DNA from: Muribaculaceae bacterium
GTDB taxonomy: Bacteria; Bacteroidota; Bacteroidia; Bacteroidales; Muribaculaceae
Direction of reading: 5' to 3'
Assembly (NCBI GenBank): GCA_017619935.1
Contig: JAFZRJ010000002.1
Coordinates: 1 to 35,433, forward strand
Length of the DNA stretch: 35,433 nucleotides
The stretch's first letter is position 1; every line of letters begins with the position of its first letter. Under the pieces are notes generated by a model that ran no database searches, had not been told where the DNA came from, and worked only from the letters and a program-made list of their open reading frames with translations. Of this stretch, positions 25,401 to 34,294 are shown one piece after another. The position numbers were made by a program, and so were the translations under genes.

Positions 25401-26741
25401 ATGAAGACTACAAGAAACATGATGATGAGCTTCATGCTCGCGGGAAGCATGATCCTGGGTGCTTCCTTCGCCTCGGCACAAAGTATGTCGGGTCGTCAAA
25501 GACCAACAACCAGTAACAGTAGAACAACGTCGGTGACCAGTTCATCGTCGAGTGACAATAAACGCAGTGCAGCCGCTCAGAGCAACGTGCGCACAGCTAC
25601 CGAGAAGCCGAGTAGCCAGGCCGCCGCATCGTCGGAGCGCCAGGTGAACACTAACCGCAACACGAGCACCACATCACGCTCAAGTGTGGGCAGTGCATCG
25701 ACTCAGACTCAGCGAGGCAGTACCGTGACCGCCCGTCCCAGCACAGGCACAACCACCACATCTCGTCCTAGTACTGTGACGGCACGTCCGGCAACCACCA
25801 CTCCTTCGGCTACGAACTCAAGCTCGGGCACGATCAACAACACTCGTCCCAGCACCGGTTCAGCATCCACCGCTCGTTCATCGTCGGGTGCCTCAGTGAC
25901 CACAGCACGTTCTGCCTCTGGCAGCGCAATGGCCGACACCCGCTCCATCACGGAGACTACAGTGCGTCCCGAATCTGAAAAGGTTTCGACCGGTAATGAT
26001 GATGTGGTAAAAGGAAGTGTACGCAACAGCCGTCCTAGCACTGGTGGAAAGGTCGATAATGGGAAGGTGGATAATGGAAAGAGGCCCGGTGGCAGTGACA
26101 GGCCCAATGGAAATGGCGGAAACGGCAATCTCAGCGATCGTGGAGGCAAGCGCCCTAGTGGCAACGGAACCCGTCCACCTGTGGCAAATCCTAACAACAA
26201 TCCTTATCGCCACGATTTCCGCAACAACTACGATAGAGGAAACTGGAGTCGCCCACTGCCTCCTCCCACCCGTCCCTATCGTCCTGCTCCCATCCGCTAT
26301 ACTCGCCCTGTGATCCCCGCTCACTATCGCCCCTATGCTGGAGCACCTGTGATCGATCGCATCCTGGGAATCAGTTTTGGCTCGCTCTTTGACATCTCGC
26401 TCAACTATCTGTACACGAACAACTACTATATCGATGGCTATGACAGCGATGTGATTTACCTGCGCGATGTGCGTATGTTGAACCTCCTCTGGCCCGATGT
26501 GATGCTCTGCTACGATAGTTACGGACGTCTGGCTAATGCACAGTTCATCATCTCTACTGGCTATGCCGACCGGAGCCGCTACAACCGCCTCTATCACGAC
26601 TTGTGCGCAGTCTATGGCCCACCCATCAGCGTGGATGTAAACGGTGCAACTTGGTTCGGAGGCAACACCACTGGCTACGTCACTTTGACCGCAGCCATGA
26701 ACGGAGCAAGATTCTACACAACCCTCTACGTGGGTTACTAG
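25401..26741 (+). CDS. Exported Ser/Thr-rich low-complexity protein with C-terminal domain
   Basis: I cannot assign a function. The 446-residue protein begins with a signal peptide (about residues 1-27, ending ASFASAQ). Residues 28-210 are almost only Ser, Thr, Ala, Arg and Pro, with degenerate repeats of the RPSTG/ARPS type. Residues 210-260 are Gly/Asn/Lys-rich with a KVDNG tandem repeat, and residues 275-315 are Pro/Arg/Tyr-rich. The last 125 residues look folded (GISFGSLFDISLNYLY, then DSDVIYLRDVRMLNLLWPDV), rich in Tyr and beta-prone. A flexible surface or periplasmic stalk carrying a small domain is plausible (inference). No T9SS sorting domain or lipobox is visible. Confidence 0.85.
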   Translation: MKTTRNMMMSFMLAGSMILGASFASAQSMSGRQRPTTSNSRTTSVTSSSSSDNKRSAAAQSNVRTATEKPSSQAAASSERQVNTNRNTSTTSRSSVGSASTQTQRGSTVTARPSTGTTTTSRPSTVTARPATTTPSATNSSSGTINNTRPSTGSASTARSSSGASVTTARSASGSAMADTRSITETTVRPESEKVSTGNDDVVKGSVRNSRPSTGGKVDNGKVDNGKRPGGSDRPNGNGGNGNLSDRGGKRPSGNGTRPPVANPNNNPYRHDFRNNYDRGNWSRPLPPPTRPYRPAPIRYTRPVIPAHYRPYAGAPVIDRILGISFGSLFDISLNYLYTNNYYIDGYDSDVIYLRDVRMLNLLWPDVMLCYDSYGRLANAQFIISTGYADRSRYNRLYHDLCAVYGPPISVDVNGATWFGGNTTGYVTLTAAMNGARFYTTLYVGY

Positions 26742-26770
26742 AACACGACATATTGAAACTCTAAACACTG

Positions 26771-26809
26771 CTGGCGCACGACCCTCAAGGCCGTGCGCCA
26801 GATTTTTTT
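26771..26809 (+). terminator. Intrinsic terminator after the Ser/Thr-rich protein gene
   Basis: CTGGCGCACG (26771-26780) pairs perfectly with CGTGCGCCAG (26792-26801), with an 11-base loop and a following run of seven T's (26803-26809). The T-run is on the + side only. Confidence 0.9.
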
Positions 26810-26853
26810 GTGTGGTCGCATGGGTCGCTATTGACGGCGACCCTTGCTGTCGG

Positions 26854-29769
26854 TTAGTAGCCGAAGATTTCGTCTATGGTCAAGCGGTGTATTGGAGCAA
26901 TCTTTTTCAGAGCGTCCATGTCGAGTTCGCTCTCATTGCCGAGAATGCCGTAATGGTAAGGTTTGCCCGCCATGGTTTGCTGTTCAAATTCTACCAAGTC
27001 GTTCAAGGTGATGCTTGGCAGCATGTCATAAATCTTTTGGTTCAAGTCATAGTCCAGTCCGCGCCGTTTGGCCGACAAGTAGTTATAGATGACGTTCATG
27101 CGCGTTGTGCGGTTAGAGGCGATTTTCTTCATGAGCGCGTCTTTGGCCAACTGGAATGCTGCCTGCGACTGTGGGATAGTGTCGATGATATGGTTGAATT
27201 CACGCACACAGTCCATCATCTTGTCGTTTTGGGTGATGATGTAGGTAAAGGCATATTCCGGGTGGTTTTTGAGGCTGGGCTGGCTATAGCGTGCGGCGGC
27301 CGAGTAGGCGAGTCCGCGTGCTTCGCGCAGTTCCTGGAACACGATGCTGTTCATGCTGCCACCATAGTACTCGTTGAACAAACTGATGGTAGCCGCATGG
27401 TCGGGTTCCCACTGTCGGTTCTCGTTGGTGTACTGCACCATGTAGATGTTCTTGGCATCGTAGGGGGCGATGTAGATTTCGGGGGTGGGAGTGATTTTCT
27501 CCATGTAAGCGTTCCCCTTGGGCACGTCGGCGAGTTGCTTGGCCACCTTGTGGTTTTTGCCAATGTGTGTAGCCAATTCTTTCTCGGTGAGAGGCCCGAA
27601 GTAAATCACACTATGTTTCATCTTGTTCAGTCCCTTGACCAGATTCAGGAGCGTGGCGGGGTCGGTGTCGCGCAGTTGCTGGTTGCTCATGATGTTGGTA
27701 TAGGAATTATCAGGGCCGTAGAGACTGTAGGCCATCAGACGGCTGAAGCACTCATCCTGGCTGGTCTTGGCATCGGCACGCGACTTGATGATGGCCTCCA
27801 CCATGCTGTTGTAGGCTTTTTGGTCCACTTGTGCGTTCTCGAGCAAGTCGTTGAGGAGCGCCATGGCTTCAGGCATATTTTCGGACAGTCCCGACAGTGA
27901 GATGGTGAGCACATCATCGCTCACGTTGAACGAGTAATTGCAAGCCAGTTTGTACATGCGCTGCTTGAACTGTTGGCACGTCAATTTCTTGGTGCCCAAA
28001 TAGTCGAGGTAATCCAGAGCGGTATGGTAGCGATTGTCGGCGGTTGAACCGAATTCATAGCGATAGACCAGCCCGAACAGGTCGTCTAGCGTGTTTTGCT
28101 TGTAAATCAACGGCAGTTTGCCTGCGGTCTCACTCTGGGTGAGGTCGGTCTTGTAGTTGATAAATTGTGGCTCGATGGGCTGCACTTCTTCGGCCAGAAT
28201 GTTGCGCACGAAATCGCTCTGCATGTCACGGTTGGTGGGGATGGGGGTGATTTCGGGCTTGTCAATTTTCTTCAACGAGGTATCTTCGCCCAGACGTTTG
28301 TAAACACACACGTAATCATCGTTCAGGTGTCGCTTGGCGAAATCAACGATTTGCTGCTTGGTCATGTGGCTCATGCGGTCGAGTTTGCTCACTTCCACGC
28401 CCCATTCGCGGCCGTTGATGAAAGCGCCGACCAGTTGCGAGGTGCGTGAGTGGTTGTTGTCGAGCGACATGAGATAGCGCAGTTTGGTGTTATTCACCAC
28501 GCTCACGAGCAAGTCGTCGTCAAAGTCGCCTCGGCGCAACTTGTCCACTTCGCCGAGCATGAGATCACGCACTTGTTCCAGCGATTGCCCTTCATTGGGA
28601 TAACCCATGGCCGTGAGCAGCGAGTAGTCGGTCATGTTGTCGGGATAGGCGCCACTGTCAAGCAACTTGTGAGGCTGGTTGAGGTTCAGGTCCATCAGAC
28701 CGGCTTTGCCGTTGCTCAGCATGTCGGCAATGATGGCGATGGTGTCGTTCTGGAATGTTGCGGCGCCGTTGAAACGCCAAGCCAGTGAGACAAATTCAGT
28801 CTCCTGCCCCACGACAGTCGTGTCGATGGGTGCTGTGATAGCAGGCAGCGGGGCAAACTCGGGTCGGGTGAGGTTCTCGTTGGGTTGCCAGTCGCCGAAG
28901 TACTTGTCGATGGTGGCAATCACCGCATCGGGATCAAAGTCACCCGCCATGCAGATGGCCACGTTGTTGGGGCAATAGTAATTGTTGTAATACTGTTTGA
29001 TATTGACGATTGACGGGTTCTTCAGGTGCTCCTGTGTGCCTATAGTGGTCTGTGTTCCATAGGGGTGTGAGGGGAAAACCTTGGCATACAAGGCTTCTTC
29101 GGCCTTCCACGCGTCGTTGGCCATAGAGATGTTTTTCTCTTCATAGACGGCTTCAAGCTCGGTGTGGAAACCACGAATGACCATGTTGCGGAAGCGGTCG
29201 GCCTGCACACGTGCCCAACGATCCACCTCGTTGGCGGGAATGTCTTCGGTATAGCAGGTGACATCTGTGCTGGTGTAGGCGTTAGTGCCTTGTGCTCCGA
29301 TGCCTGCCATGAGTTTGTCGTACTCGTTAGGGATGTTGTATTTGGCAGCCAGTTGCGAGATGCTGTCTATTTCATGATAGAGCACGCGACGGCGTTCAGG
29401 GTCGGTAACGAGCCTGTACTGCTCGTAACGAGCCTCGATGGTGTCGAGCAGCGGCGCTTCGGCTTGCACATCGCTGGTGCCGAACGACTTGGTGCCTTTG
29501 AACATGAGGTGCTCCAGATAGTGGGCCAGACCGGTGGTTTCGGCTGGGTCGTTGCGCGACCCTGTGCGCACAGCGATGTGCGCGGTGATGCGGGGCGACT
29601 GTTTGTTGACACTCAAAAACACTTGCAGACCGTTACGCAATGTGTAACACTGCGTTTTCATGGGGTCTCCAGCATAAATCTTAGGTGATGGCAACTGAGC
29701 GTATGCCAGCACGTTAGCCAAGGTCATCAAAGCGACCACTAGGGCCATTTTCAGATGTTTCATATTCAT
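26854..29769 (-). CDS. Exported M16-family zinc metalloprotease
   Basis: Two-lobed pitrilysin/insulinase-type peptidase. I chose the start at 29769 (MNMKHLKMALVVALMTLANV), giving 971 residues with a signal peptide of about 24 residues (cleavage near AYA-Q). An upstream in-frame start would overlap the preceding gene. The inverted zinc motif HxxEH is H83-Y-L-E86-H87, and the third ligand is in the ELEAVYEE segment (about residues 204-211). The typical GTNAYTSTDVTCYTEDIPAN block follows the motif. The second, inactive half contains the partner motif RGLAYSAAARYSQ. It is the last gene of a - strand operon, 23 bases after the helicase gene; it probably degrades peptides in the periplasm. Confidence 0.93.
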   Translation of the reverse strand: MNMKHLKMALVVALMTLANVLAYAQLPSPKIYAGDPMKTQCYTLRNGLQVFLSVNKQSPRITAHIAVRTGSRNDPAETTGLAHYLEHLMFKGTKSFGTSDVQAEAPLLDTIEARYEQYRLVTDPERRRVLYHEIDSISQLAAKYNIPNEYDKLMAGIGAQGTNAYTSTDVTCYTEDIPANEVDRWARVQADRFRNMVIRGFHTELEAVYEEKNISMANDAWKAEEALYAKVFPSHPYGTQTTIGTQEHLKNPSIVNIKQYYNNYYCPNNVAICMAGDFDPDAVIATIDKYFGDWQPNENLTRPEFAPLPAITAPIDTTVVGQETEFVSLAWRFNGAATFQNDTIAIIADMLSNGKAGLMDLNLNQPHKLLDSGAYPDNMTDYSLLTAMGYPNEGQSLEQVRDLMLGEVDKLRRGDFDDDLLVSVVNNTKLRYLMSLDNNHSRTSQLVGAFINGREWGVEVSKLDRMSHMTKQQIVDFAKRHLNDDYVCVYKRLGEDTSLKKIDKPEITPIPTNRDMQSDFVRNILAEEVQPIEPQFINYKTDLTQSETAGKLPLIYKQNTLDDLFGLVYRYEFGSTADNRYHTALDYLDYLGTKKLTCQQFKQRMYKLACNYSFNVSDDVLTISLSGLSENMPEAMALLNDLLENAQVDQKAYNSMVEAIIKSRADAKTSQDECFSRLMAYSLYGPDNSYTNIMSNQQLRDTDPATLLNLVKGLNKMKHSVIYFGPLTEKELATHIGKNHKVAKQLADVPKGNAYMEKITPTPEIYIAPYDAKNIYMVQYTNENRQWEPDHAATISLFNEYYGGSMNSIVFQELREARGLAYSAAARYSQPSLKNHPEYAFTYIITQNDKMMDCVREFNHIIDTIPQSQAAFQLAKDALMKKIASNRTTRMNVIYNYLSAKRRGLDYDLNQKIYDMLPSITLNDLVEFEQQTMAGKPYHYGILGNESELDMDALKKIAPIHRLTIDEIFGY

Positions 29770-29792
29770 TTTGTTGTTGGTTATAATGATGA

Positions 29793-32700
29793 TTAATTGT
29801 TCACGGGTGTGACACTGCATGGTTCGCCGGAATTGATGTACAACAAGTATCCTTCGACTCGTTCATGTCCCAGTTGGCGCATGCGTGTCATGTAGTCTTT
29901 CACTTGTGAAATGTCTTTGTTGCGGGGCTTTCCCGTCTTGTAGTCAATAATGATGATGGTGCCGTCGGGGCGACGCACTATTCGGTCGGGACGTTTCGTC
30001 ATGTTGTCGTCGAATCCCTCCAAGTTGCGTTCGGAGTAAACCACGTTGTCTTCGGCCCACCACGATGCTGTTTCGGGTTGAGTAAACAGTTGTTCAAGCA
30101 ATTGTTGGGCGTCTTGGAAACTCCAAGGGCTTCCGGGCTGACCGATGATGCCACGGTATTGCGCTTGGCGCAGGGCTTTAGGAGCGTCGGACGGATACTT
30201 GATTCGGCTGAGCAAATCGTGCATGCGTCGGCCTTCGCTGATGCTGGCGGTGACTTCACGAGGCAGTTTCACGTGCACCACGTTGGGAGAGGGCGACACA
30301 TGGTACGGCGGCATGTCGATGGCGACGGGAGTGTCGTCTTTCTTGTTGCTCTTCTGCTCTTTTTCTTTCTTTTTCCTTTTTTCCTCGTCATTCTTGTGTT
30401 CGGTGCGAGGAGAGCCCAGTTGTAACCAACCTTTTTGGTCCTTGACTATTTCAGGAACGGCAGGTGCCAATCGTCCCACTAGTTGTCCGGCATTTTCATT
30501 GGCTGGTGACTTGGTGGGGTCGTAGTTATAAGCGAAAATATGCAGTTCTTCTTTAGGACGGGTAAACGCCACGTAGGTTTTGTTCAGGTTGTCAATGAGG
30601 GTGTTGGATTGTTGCTGAACGACAAATTTACCGAAACCTCCGTCGGTGAAGTTCTCCAATTTTTTCTTGCGCATAGGCAGCAGTGGCGGCACGATATCAT
30701 CGTCATATTCGGCATCGGACACATGATCGAACAGATGGGCTCCACAGCCATCCTCAAGCCAGAAATCTTTGGGCATCCAATAAATGTGCTCCTGGGAGTT
30801 GGTCGCCATTTCCCATTTGACGAAGGGCAGAATCACACAGTCAAATTCCAGACCTTTGGACTTGTGGATGGTCATTACTGTGATGGAATTGCCCGTCGAG
30901 GTGGCCGCAACGGTCAAGCTGTCTTTGTGTTGGTCCCAGTATCGCAGGAACTCACGCACGGTACCGCCAGGCGATGAAGTGATGAACTGATTGGCGCACG
31001 ACTGTAATTCAAGCAAGAATGCCGTGTCTTCCTTCGACGAGTCATCCATAATGCAATTCAAGACATGCTCGATGATGGTGTTGAGTGTCAGAGCGTTGGT
31101 GCCTGTTGGGGGCAGCAGCCTCTTGAGCTCGTCGGCATATTTGTCCATGAGTTCTTCCAGTGGCACTTCTTTCTCGCTAGGAAGTTCCTTAAATGTCTCG
31201 TCCAGGATATCCCCAGTAATTTGTGCGTCGGCGGTTTTGGCTTTGGCGAGTTTGGCGATGAACTTGCTGAGGGCTTGGTTGAGCCGTTGGTTACTGAGCC
31301 GTTTTTTGTTGGCAAAACTCTTGATGGACTCCTTCAGTTGCTCCTCATTTTCGTCTTCAAGTTCTTCTTGATTGTGGTACTGTACCAAGTCGATGAAACG
31401 TAGAATACTGATGACCCGTCGCACCGTGGGGGCGCTTTTGAGCAACATCGATTCATCGCTCATCACATTGATTTGCTTGTCGGCAGGGGATTGGTGGTTG
31501 TGCTCCAGCAAACGTGCAACAATGTCGGCACCTTCGGCTTTTGTATTGACCAGAATGCCGATGTGCCGCCAGTCGTACCGTTGGCGCAGTTCCAGCAGAT
31601 AGTCGGGGAGCATGTCCAGCACTTGCTGCGCTTCCTTCAGAATCACACCGGCTGTGTCGTTTGTAATGACCCGCACCAGTCCTTTGGGTTCGGTGATATA
31701 CTTTTTTTGTTGGAAATCAGTGAGTTTGCCAGTGGGCATATAGGTGCGGCGCACGATGTCGGCCACGGCATCGGAATTGCCAGCCGGTGCATAGTGGTTA
31801 ACGATAAGTTCAAACAACGCGTTGTTGAAATCAACTACGGCGGGAGCGCTACGATAGTTGGTGGGCAACGTGTCTTGGAACATCGGCTGATCGCTGAAGT
31901 CGAGGTCGATGGCATCACGGAACAAAGACGGGTCGGCATTGCGGAAACGGTAAATCGACTGCTTGGAGTCGCCAATAATCATGTTGAAGTTGTCAATGCC
32001 ATTCGAAAGGCTATTTTCGAGCAACGGCAAGAAATTGTCATATTGTTTCCGGCTGGTGTCTTGGAATTCATCAATCATGTAATGATTAATCCAAGTGCCC
32101 GTGCGCTCATAGATGAAGGGTATGATAGTGTCGTTCTTCTTCTCTTTAGTCTCATCTTCCTTGTCCCGTGGGCTTCCTATCAGCCTGTATATAAGTTCGT
32201 TGGTGTCGGCAATGAGAATAGTGTTGGTGTCCTTGCGGTATTCTTCAAGTTTATCGTCGATGGCACCCAACAGTCCGAGCAACCCCACGTCATTAATCAT
32301 GGAATCCAATAATTGCCAGCGGTCGTAGTCGGCGGTCAATTCATTGCACAGCGTGGTTATTTCGGCTAATGCGTCATCACTGGGAACGAACTTGCCGGTG
32401 AACTGCTTGAGCAACTTTTCTTTGGTGGGTTGCCGGCAAGCATCGTTAAGTTCCTTTCCGCTAGCCATGGCTCCAGCGTATAGATAATCCAACAAGAACC
32501 ATCTTTTGTGCAGGTTTGTGACGGGAATGTTATGGCGCTGCATGATATCGGACATCCTGTTGGTATAGAGAGTGCTGTAGCGGGTCTTGTAGTGGTTACG
32601 GCCTTTGATAAGCAATTTCACAAACAGTTGAATTTTCGACAGGTCGGTCACGACGTTCCCCTCTTCATCCTTCTTGCTCAGATATGTGCGAATGCTCTTC

Positions 32701-33410
32701 AAGTGATTACGGAACAACTCGCTGTTGATGTTTTCAGCAAAATCGGTGAGCGCTTTCCCGGCAAAGAAATTCCAGTCGGACGACTGCAGCATGTTGATGC
32801 GAATGAAGTCCATGACCCACTCTTCGATGGCTGTAGTGTTTTTTTTGCCCGTGCGCTCGTGGTCACGTCCCAGTGCCATCAAGAAATTACGCACTGCAAT
32901 TTTGGTGGCGTAGTCCTGGTCGATTTGCACCTCATAGTTATAGTCGTGGTCCAGTTCTCGGGCAAAGTTGCGCAGGATGGACTGGAAGAAAGAGTCAATC
33001 GTGCTCACCATGAACGTGGAATAGTTGAGCAGGATGGAGTTCAAGGCTTCTTGGGCGGCTTGTTGCAGCCCGTTGAACGCGTCGGGTTCACATCGATCGG
33101 CGAAGTAACTGTAATAATCCGACCCGGTGATGTCTCGTGCTAGTTGGTACAACTCCTTGACGATGCGCCGTTTCATCTCGTCGGTGGCCTTATTGGTGAA
33201 GGTGATGGCGAGGATGTGCTTGTGGTAGTCGGGTCTGTGGCGCAATACCATCTTGCCGTTTTCGCTGGGTTGCAGCAGCAGTTGTTCGATGTAGAGTTTG
33301 GCCAGGGTGTAGGTCTTTCCCGAGCCGGCCGACGCTTTAATGACCATCAGGCCATTTTGTGGTTGATTGTTGGCGTTCATAGCATTGTTTTCATGGTGTG
33401 AATTTATCAT
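29793..33410 (-). CDS. AddA-like UvrD-family helicase with C-terminal PD-(D/E)XK nuclease
   Basis: Large superfamily 1 helicase-nuclease, 1205 residues, of the type that processes DNA double-strand ends for recombination. The Walker A motif is KASAGSGKTYTLA (GSGKT at 29-33). Walker B is IDEFQDTS with D447-E448. Further helicase motifs are IGDSKQSIYRFRNADPSLF, VMTIHKSKGLEFDCVILP and YVAFTRPKEELHIF. The C-terminus has a RecB-type nuclease: D1142 in RPDRIV and D1156-Y-K1158 in IIIIDYKTGKP. A charged Lys/Glu linker (about residues 1000-1030) precedes the nuclease. It starts 9 bases after the SUI1-type gene. The usual AddB/RexB-type partner is not beside it. Confidence 0.93.
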   Translation of the reverse strand: MINSHHENNAMNANNQPQNGLMVIKASAGSGKTYTLAKLYIEQLLLQPSENGKMVLRHRPDYHKHILAITFTNKATDEMKRRIVKELYQLARDITGSDYYSYFADRCEPDAFNGLQQAAQEALNSILLNYSTFMVSTIDSFFQSILRNFARELDHDYNYEVQIDQDYATKIAVRNFLMALGRDHERTGKKNTTAIEEWVMDFIRINMLQSSDWNFFAGKALTDFAENINSELFRNHLKSIRTYLSKKDEEGNVVTDLSKIQLFVKLLIKGRNHYKTRYSTLYTNRMSDIMQRHNIPVTNLHKRWFLLDYLYAGAMASGKELNDACRQPTKEKLLKQFTGKFVPSDDALAEITTLCNELTADYDRWQLLDSMINDVGLLGLLGAIDDKLEEYRKDTNTILIADTNELIYRLIGSPRDKEDETKEKKNDTIIPFIYERTGTWINHYMIDEFQDTSRKQYDNFLPLLENSLSNGIDNFNMIIGDSKQSIYRFRNADPSLFRDAIDLDFSDQPMFQDTLPTNYRSAPAVVDFNNALFELIVNHYAPAGNSDAVADIVRRTYMPTGKLTDFQQKKYITEPKGLVRVITNDTAGVILKEAQQVLDMLPDYLLELRQRYDWRHIGILVNTKAEGADIVARLLEHNHQSPADKQINVMSDESMLLKSAPTVRRVISILRFIDLVQYHNQEELEDENEEQLKESIKSFANKKRLSNQRLNQALSKFIAKLAKAKTADAQITGDILDETFKELPSEKEVPLEELMDKYADELKRLLPPTGTNALTLNTIIEHVLNCIMDDSSKEDTAFLLELQSCANQFITSSPGGTVREFLRYWDQHKDSLTVAATSTGNSITVMTIHKSKGLEFDCVILPFVKWEMATNSQEHIYWMPKDFWLEDGCGAHLFDHVSDAEYDDDIVPPLLPMRKKKLENFTDGGFGKFVVQQQSNTLIDNLNKTYVAFTRPKEELHIFAYNYDPTKSPANENAGQLVGRLAPAVPEIVKDQKGWLQLGSPRTEHKNDEEKRKKKEKEQKSNKKDDTPVAIDMPPYHVSPSPNVVHVKLPREVTASISEGRRMHDLLSRIKYPSDAPKALRQAQYRGIIGQPGSPWSFQDAQQLLEQLFTQPETASWWAEDNVVYSERNLEGFDDNMTKRPDRIVRRPDGTIIIIDYKTGKPRNKDISQVKDYMTRMRQLGHERVEGYLLYINSGEPCSVTPVNN

Positions 33411-33419
33411 ATCGTTAGG

Positions 33420-33764
33420 TTATTTGACTTTAAAGCCCAGTGACAGCAAATGTTGTTTTACGGTTTCACGTTGGTCGCCTTGCAGGAGAATCTCTCCGCC
33501 TCGGGCCGATCCACCTACACCACACAACTGCTTGAGTTGGCGCGCCAATTTTTTGAGCGCGTCGTCATCGCACAAGAAGTCGGTGATGATGGTCGCTTGC
33601 TTTCCGTTGCGCCCTTTCTTTTCGAGCACGATATGCACCACTTGATGCCCTTGCTGAGCGATGGCATCCCCCTTGTCGGGCTCATTGTTTTCTTGTTGTG
33701 CTGTAGTCGTTGCAGGGACCTCCATGCCGAAAGCGGCCCCCAATTTGTCTCTCCAATCTTCCAT
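33420..33764 (-). CDS. SUI1/YciH-type translation factor homologue
   Basis: Bacterial relative of eukaryotic initiation factor eIF1 (E. coli YciH). The start at 33764 (MEDWRDKLGAAFGMEVPATT) gives 114 residues and follows a good promoter; the frame remains open further upstream across the ferredoxin gene, but that part is not coding. The SUI1 domain is residues 40-114 with VVHIVLEKKGRNGKQATIIT, LKKLARQLKQLCGVGGSARG and the ending LLSLGFKVK. A basic loop (KKGRNGK) and the GVGGSARGGEI turn are diagnostic. It heads a three-gene operon with the AddA-like helicase and the M16 peptidase. Confidence 0.93.
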   Translation of the reverse strand: MEDWRDKLGAAFGMEVPATTTAQQENNEPDKGDAIAQQGHQVVHIVLEKKGRNGKQATIITDFLCDDDALKKLARQLKQLCGVGGSARGGEILLQGDQRETVKQHLLSLGFKVK

Positions 33765-33782
33765 AAAAGTGGTTTTTCGGTG

Positions 33783-33814
33783 TAAAATTAGGAAAAAATG
33801 ATGGATTTGGCAAA
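33783..33814 (-). promoter_or_regulatory. Promoter of the SUI1-helicase-M16 operon
   Basis: On the - strand TTTG (33814-33811) and TAATTTTA (33790-33783) are 20 bases apart; only the last base of the -7 element differs from the consensus TAnnTTTG. It lies 19 bases before the ATG at 33764. Confidence 0.65.
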
Positions 33815-33854
33815 GTTTTTGCAATATGGATGAGAAATTAAGCGAAAAAATAGT

Positions 33855-33883
33855 GCCTATTTCAAAAAATAGGCGTAATTTTG
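33855..33883 (+). promoter_or_regulatory. Ferredoxin promoter with embedded inverted repeat
   Basis: The -7 element TAATTTTG is at 33876-33883; the -33 position reads AGTG, a weak match. Between them lies the inverted repeat GCCTATTT (33855-33862) and AAATAGGC (33867-33874) with a 4-base centre. A repressor bound there would block the promoter, so it is a candidate operator. Confidence 0.55.
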
Positions 33884-33932
33884 CCAAACGTTTTACAACA
33901 CATTTTTTATCAACTTTTATTTTTACAAGATT

Positions 33933-34103
33933 ATGGCATACGTAATTTCTGACAGCTGCATCGCATGCGGTACTTGCATGTCGGTTTGCCCCACGGGCGC
34001 AATCTCTGAAGGTGACATCTACAAGATCGATCCCGATACTTGCATCGACTGCGGTACTTGCGCCGATTCTTGCCCCAACGAAGCAATTGCTCCTGGTGCA
34101 TAA
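33933..34103 (+). CDS. 2[4Fe-4S] ferredoxin
   Basis: Small electron carrier of 56 residues, starting MAYVISDSCIACGTCMSVCP. Two complete cluster-binding motifs CxxCxxCxxxCP are present: C9, C12, C15, C19 and C37, C40, C43, C47. The two halves are related by internal duplication. This is the clostridial-type ferredoxin common in anaerobes, likely partner of pyruvate:ferredoxin oxidoreductase or hydrogenase (known role of the family). It stands alone, with its own promoter and terminator. Confidence 0.96.
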   Translation: MAYVISDSCIACGTCMSVCPTGAISEGDIYKIDPDTCIDCGTCADSCPNEAIAPGA

Positions 34104-34131
34104 TCTCGCAGTGTAATTATTATCCGTAAAC

Positions 34132-34175
34132 AGGAGCCACGTCAGCGTTTTGCTGAACATGGCTCCTTGTTTTTT
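34132..34175 (+). terminator. Intrinsic terminator after the ferredoxin gene
   Basis: AGGAGCC (34132-34138) pairs with GGCTCCT (34161-34167), with inner pairing of TCAGC and GCTGA around a GTTTT loop, followed by TGTTTTTT. Confidence 0.88.
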
Positions 34176-34279
34176 GTTATTCCCCACATTTCTGCTTCGT
34201 GAGGAGTGAGATTTTGCAAATTGTTGCTTATATTTTGTGAAAGGTGCTGCGGTGGAAGTCGCAGGGCGGATTCCAGTTT
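34176..34279. other. Short non-coding stretch between ferredoxin terminator and the insertion sequence
   Basis: No gene or promoter was recognised here. TCCAGTTTGAA (34272-34282) is inverted as TTCAAACTGGA inside the element (34328-34338), crossing the proposed left end. Confidence 0.4.
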
Positions 34280-34294
34280 GAAGTGCGAAAATAG

